Source: Burkholderiales bacterium
GTDB lineage: Bacteria > Pseudomonadota > Gammaproteobacteria > Burkholderiales > Ga0077523
Direction: 5' to 3'
Length of the DNA stretch: 7,403 nt
NCBI GenBank assembly: GCA_025459035.1
Contig: JALORJ010000121.1
Span: forward strand, 1 to 7,403
Translations under genes and position numbers: made by a program
Shown: positions 6,207 to 7,403 of the stretch, in pieces
Numbering within the stretch: position 1 is the stretch's first letter
Layout of the letters: each line of letters opens with the position of its first letter
The notes under the pieces: generated by a model
What the model saw: the letters and a program-made list of their open reading frames with translations, nothing else
Database searches by the model: none
Told to the model about the DNA's origin: nothing

Positions 6207-6799
6207 TGGGCCGCGTCGCACCCCGCACGGCCGCCCGCGTTCGTCAGCGCGGGGTGGTGCTGGTCATCTCGCTGATCGTGCTGGTCGCGCTGACCCTGGC
6301 CGGCATCGCGCTCGTGCGATCCACCGACACCGGCACGACGATCGCCGGCAACATGGCGTCGCGCACCGCCGCGCTGCACGCGGTCGACACCGGCGTCGAG
6401 TCCGCCTTCCTCGGCATCGCCGGCCCGGCCGGGTTCTTCACCAATCCGACGGTCGCCGCGACCGGCACCGCCGCGCAGTACTTCCCGGTGCTCCAGGCCG
6501 ACACCACGCCCGCGGACGGCATCCCCGACCTCACGTGGAGCACCGTGCCCGGTGCGGAGATCGACGGCAACCGCGTGCGCGTCGCCATCGAGCGCATGTG
6601 CGCGATCAACGTCGACCCGACCAACATCGAGGGCGTCACGCAGCAGTGCACGCAGATCCCGACCACCACCGCCGACAGCAACAAGGCGGGCTCGGTCGGG
6701 CCGACGGTGAACAACCGCCTCACCGGCTACCGCGTGACCGTGCGCGTCGAAGGCCCGCGCAACACCGTCGTGACGGCGCAGTCGATCGTCGCGCGCTGA
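6206..6799 (+). CDS. pilX: Type IV pilus assembly protein PilX
   Basis: A 197-residue protein with a 16-residue leader ending RQRG and mature VVLVISLIVLVALTLAGIAL (17-36), the PilX N-terminal domain. Position +5 is Ile, not Glu; absence of Glu+5 is usual for PilX and its type II counterpart GspK, which are thought to sit at the very tip and need no salt bridge to a pilin above. STDTGTTIAGNMASRTAALHAVDTGVES (39-66) matches the conserved AGN...A....E segment. Two Cys (132, 148) flank a loop and may be disulfide-bonded. PilX is thought to link PilVW to PilY1 at the pilus tip. The ATG overlaps the pilW TGA by 1 nt, which indicates coupled translation. The stop is followed by 57 nt with no clear terminator, so pilY1 is probably in the same transcript. 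Confidence 0.88.
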   Translation: MGRVAPRTAARVRQRGVVLVISLIVLVALTLAGIALVRSTDTGTTIAGNMASRTAALHAVDTGVESAFLGIAGPAGFFTNPTVAATGTAAQYFPVLQADTTPADGIPDLTWSTVPGAEIDGNRVRVAIERMCAINVDPTNIEGVTQQCTQIPTTTADSNKAGSVGPTVNNRLTGYRVTVRVEGPRNTVVTAQSIVAR

Positions 6800-6856
6800 A
6801 GCCTGTCGCGCGCGCACTCCGCATTCCGTTCCCCCCTTCACGCCGCGAGAACCGCC

Positions 6857-7403
6857 ATGGGCGCGACCGCCTTGTCTTCTCCGACCCGCCACCGTGCGAG
6901 CACGCGTGTCGCCGCGTACCTGCTCGCGTGCATCACGACCTGGGCCTCGTGGATCCCGCTCGTGCAGGCACAGACCACCGACATCGCCGACGTGCCGATG
7001 GCCACGCAGGGGCGGGTGAAGCCGAACCTGATCTTCGTCGTCGACGATTCGGGATCGATGGACTTCGAGGTGCTCGGCGCCAAGACCAACCTCGCCGACA
7101 CCACGCTGCCGCCCGGCTACAACATGTCGACCAACGACGGCTCGCTGTGGTGGAACACCGCGAGCCGCACGTTCATCGGCTGGGGCACCAACGCCGACAT
7201 CTCGAACCCGCTGACCCCGGTCTCGCCGAGCGCCGATGTGTGGCGCGGGGGCGGCACGACGACGCCGGCGCCGGACGGGGCCGGAGCGCAGTTCAACGGC
7301 ACCGGCTTCTCGTCGCAGCTGGGATCGGAGTTCTTCGCCGACCCGGCGCTGCCGCGCGGGCCGTTCAACTTCAACGTCGGTGGCGAAGGGAGTCAGAACG
7401 GCA
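6857..7403 (+). CDS. pilY1: Type IV pilus tip adhesin/assembly protein PilY1, N-terminal part
   Basis: The first 182 codons of a gene that runs off the right edge. A long Sec signal peptide (about 1-38, hydrophobic VAAYLLACITTWASWIPLV, cut at VQA|QT) exports the protein. RVKPNLIFVVDDSGSMDFEVLG (53-74) follows, the von Willebrand A motif of PilY1; D63, S65 and S67 form the DxSxS metal site (MIDAS). No signal-distal break is seen. PilY1 proteins are usually about 1000 residues or more, with a C-terminal beta-propeller that binds calcium and is needed for pilus extension; that part lies outside the window. By family knowledge PilY1 joins the minor pilins at the pilus tip and helps in adhesion and surface sensing. 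ATG 6857 is chosen because it directly begins the signal peptide; its SD is weak (GAGA). It is 57 nt downstream of pilX, the only sizeable gap in the operon. Confidence 0.9.
   Translation, partial: MGATALSSPTRHRASTRVAAYLLACITTWASWIPLVQAQTTDIADVPMATQGRVKPNLIFVVDDSGSMDFEVLGAKTNLADTTLPPGYNMSTNDGSLWWNTASRTFIGWGTNADISNPLTPVSPSADVWRGGGTTTPAPDGAGAQFNGTGFSSQLGSEFFADPALPRGPFNFNVGGEGSQNG

Noticed and set aside
4107..6221. Open 704-codon frame on the minus strand across pilW and its neighbours
   Set aside because: It is antisense to clear pilin genes with leaders and cleavage sites. Its Arg/Ala/Asp-rich text has no domain, and length alone is expected from high GC.

Overview
The window is GC-rich DNA (well over 60% GC by eye) with tightly packed genes and the strong third-position G/C bias of high-GC Proteobacteria. 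The tRNA, the crotonases and the type IV pilus (T4P) minor-pilin operon all fit a beta- or gammaproteobacterium. I lean towards betaproteobacterium, but nothing here settles it. I see no insertion sequence, integrase, CRISPR array or rRNA.

Layout. Bases 1-1462 (minus strand) hold a small exported protein resembling the Rap1a/Tai family and, 17 nt downstream, a mandelate-racemase-subgroup enolase-superfamily enzyme that resembles D-galactarolactone cycloisomerase and is cut by the window edge. A strong hairpin terminator (1512-1545) separates this pair from a tRNA-Thr(CGU) gene (1554-1629, minus), which has its own -10 element. Next come two crotonase-fold genes transcribed divergently from an 84-bp gap: a classical enoyl-CoA hydratase (1690-2472, minus) and a PaaG-type ring-epoxide isomerase (2557-3345, plus). 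Both activities fit aerobic phenylacetyl-CoA catabolism or the beta-oxidation-like steps that follow it. None of the other paa genes is in view.

From 3498 to the right edge, all on the plus strand, lies a T4P minor-pilin/adhesin operon: pilE-like, fimT-like, pilV, pilW, pilX and the 5' part of pilY1. The first five genes are spaced by 2, 1, 6 and -1 nt and are probably translationally coupled. pilY1 follows after 57 nt. These products are thought to form the tip/priming complex of the pilus: prepilins cleaved by PilD after a conserved Gly, with the large PilY1 (von Willebrand A motif visible) secreted and held at the tip. The fimT-pilV-pilW-pilX-pilY1 order is familiar. A pilE-type gene at the head of the operon, rather than behind pilY1, is less usual.

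Overall this is mainly well-known biology. I found no convincing new system. The points worth a second look are modest: Asp at position +5 of PilW, no Phe+1 in any of the five prepilins, a U6-U67 mismatch in the tRNA acceptor stem, an isolated divergent crotonase pair, and an exported Rap1a-like protein beside a sugar-acid enzyme.
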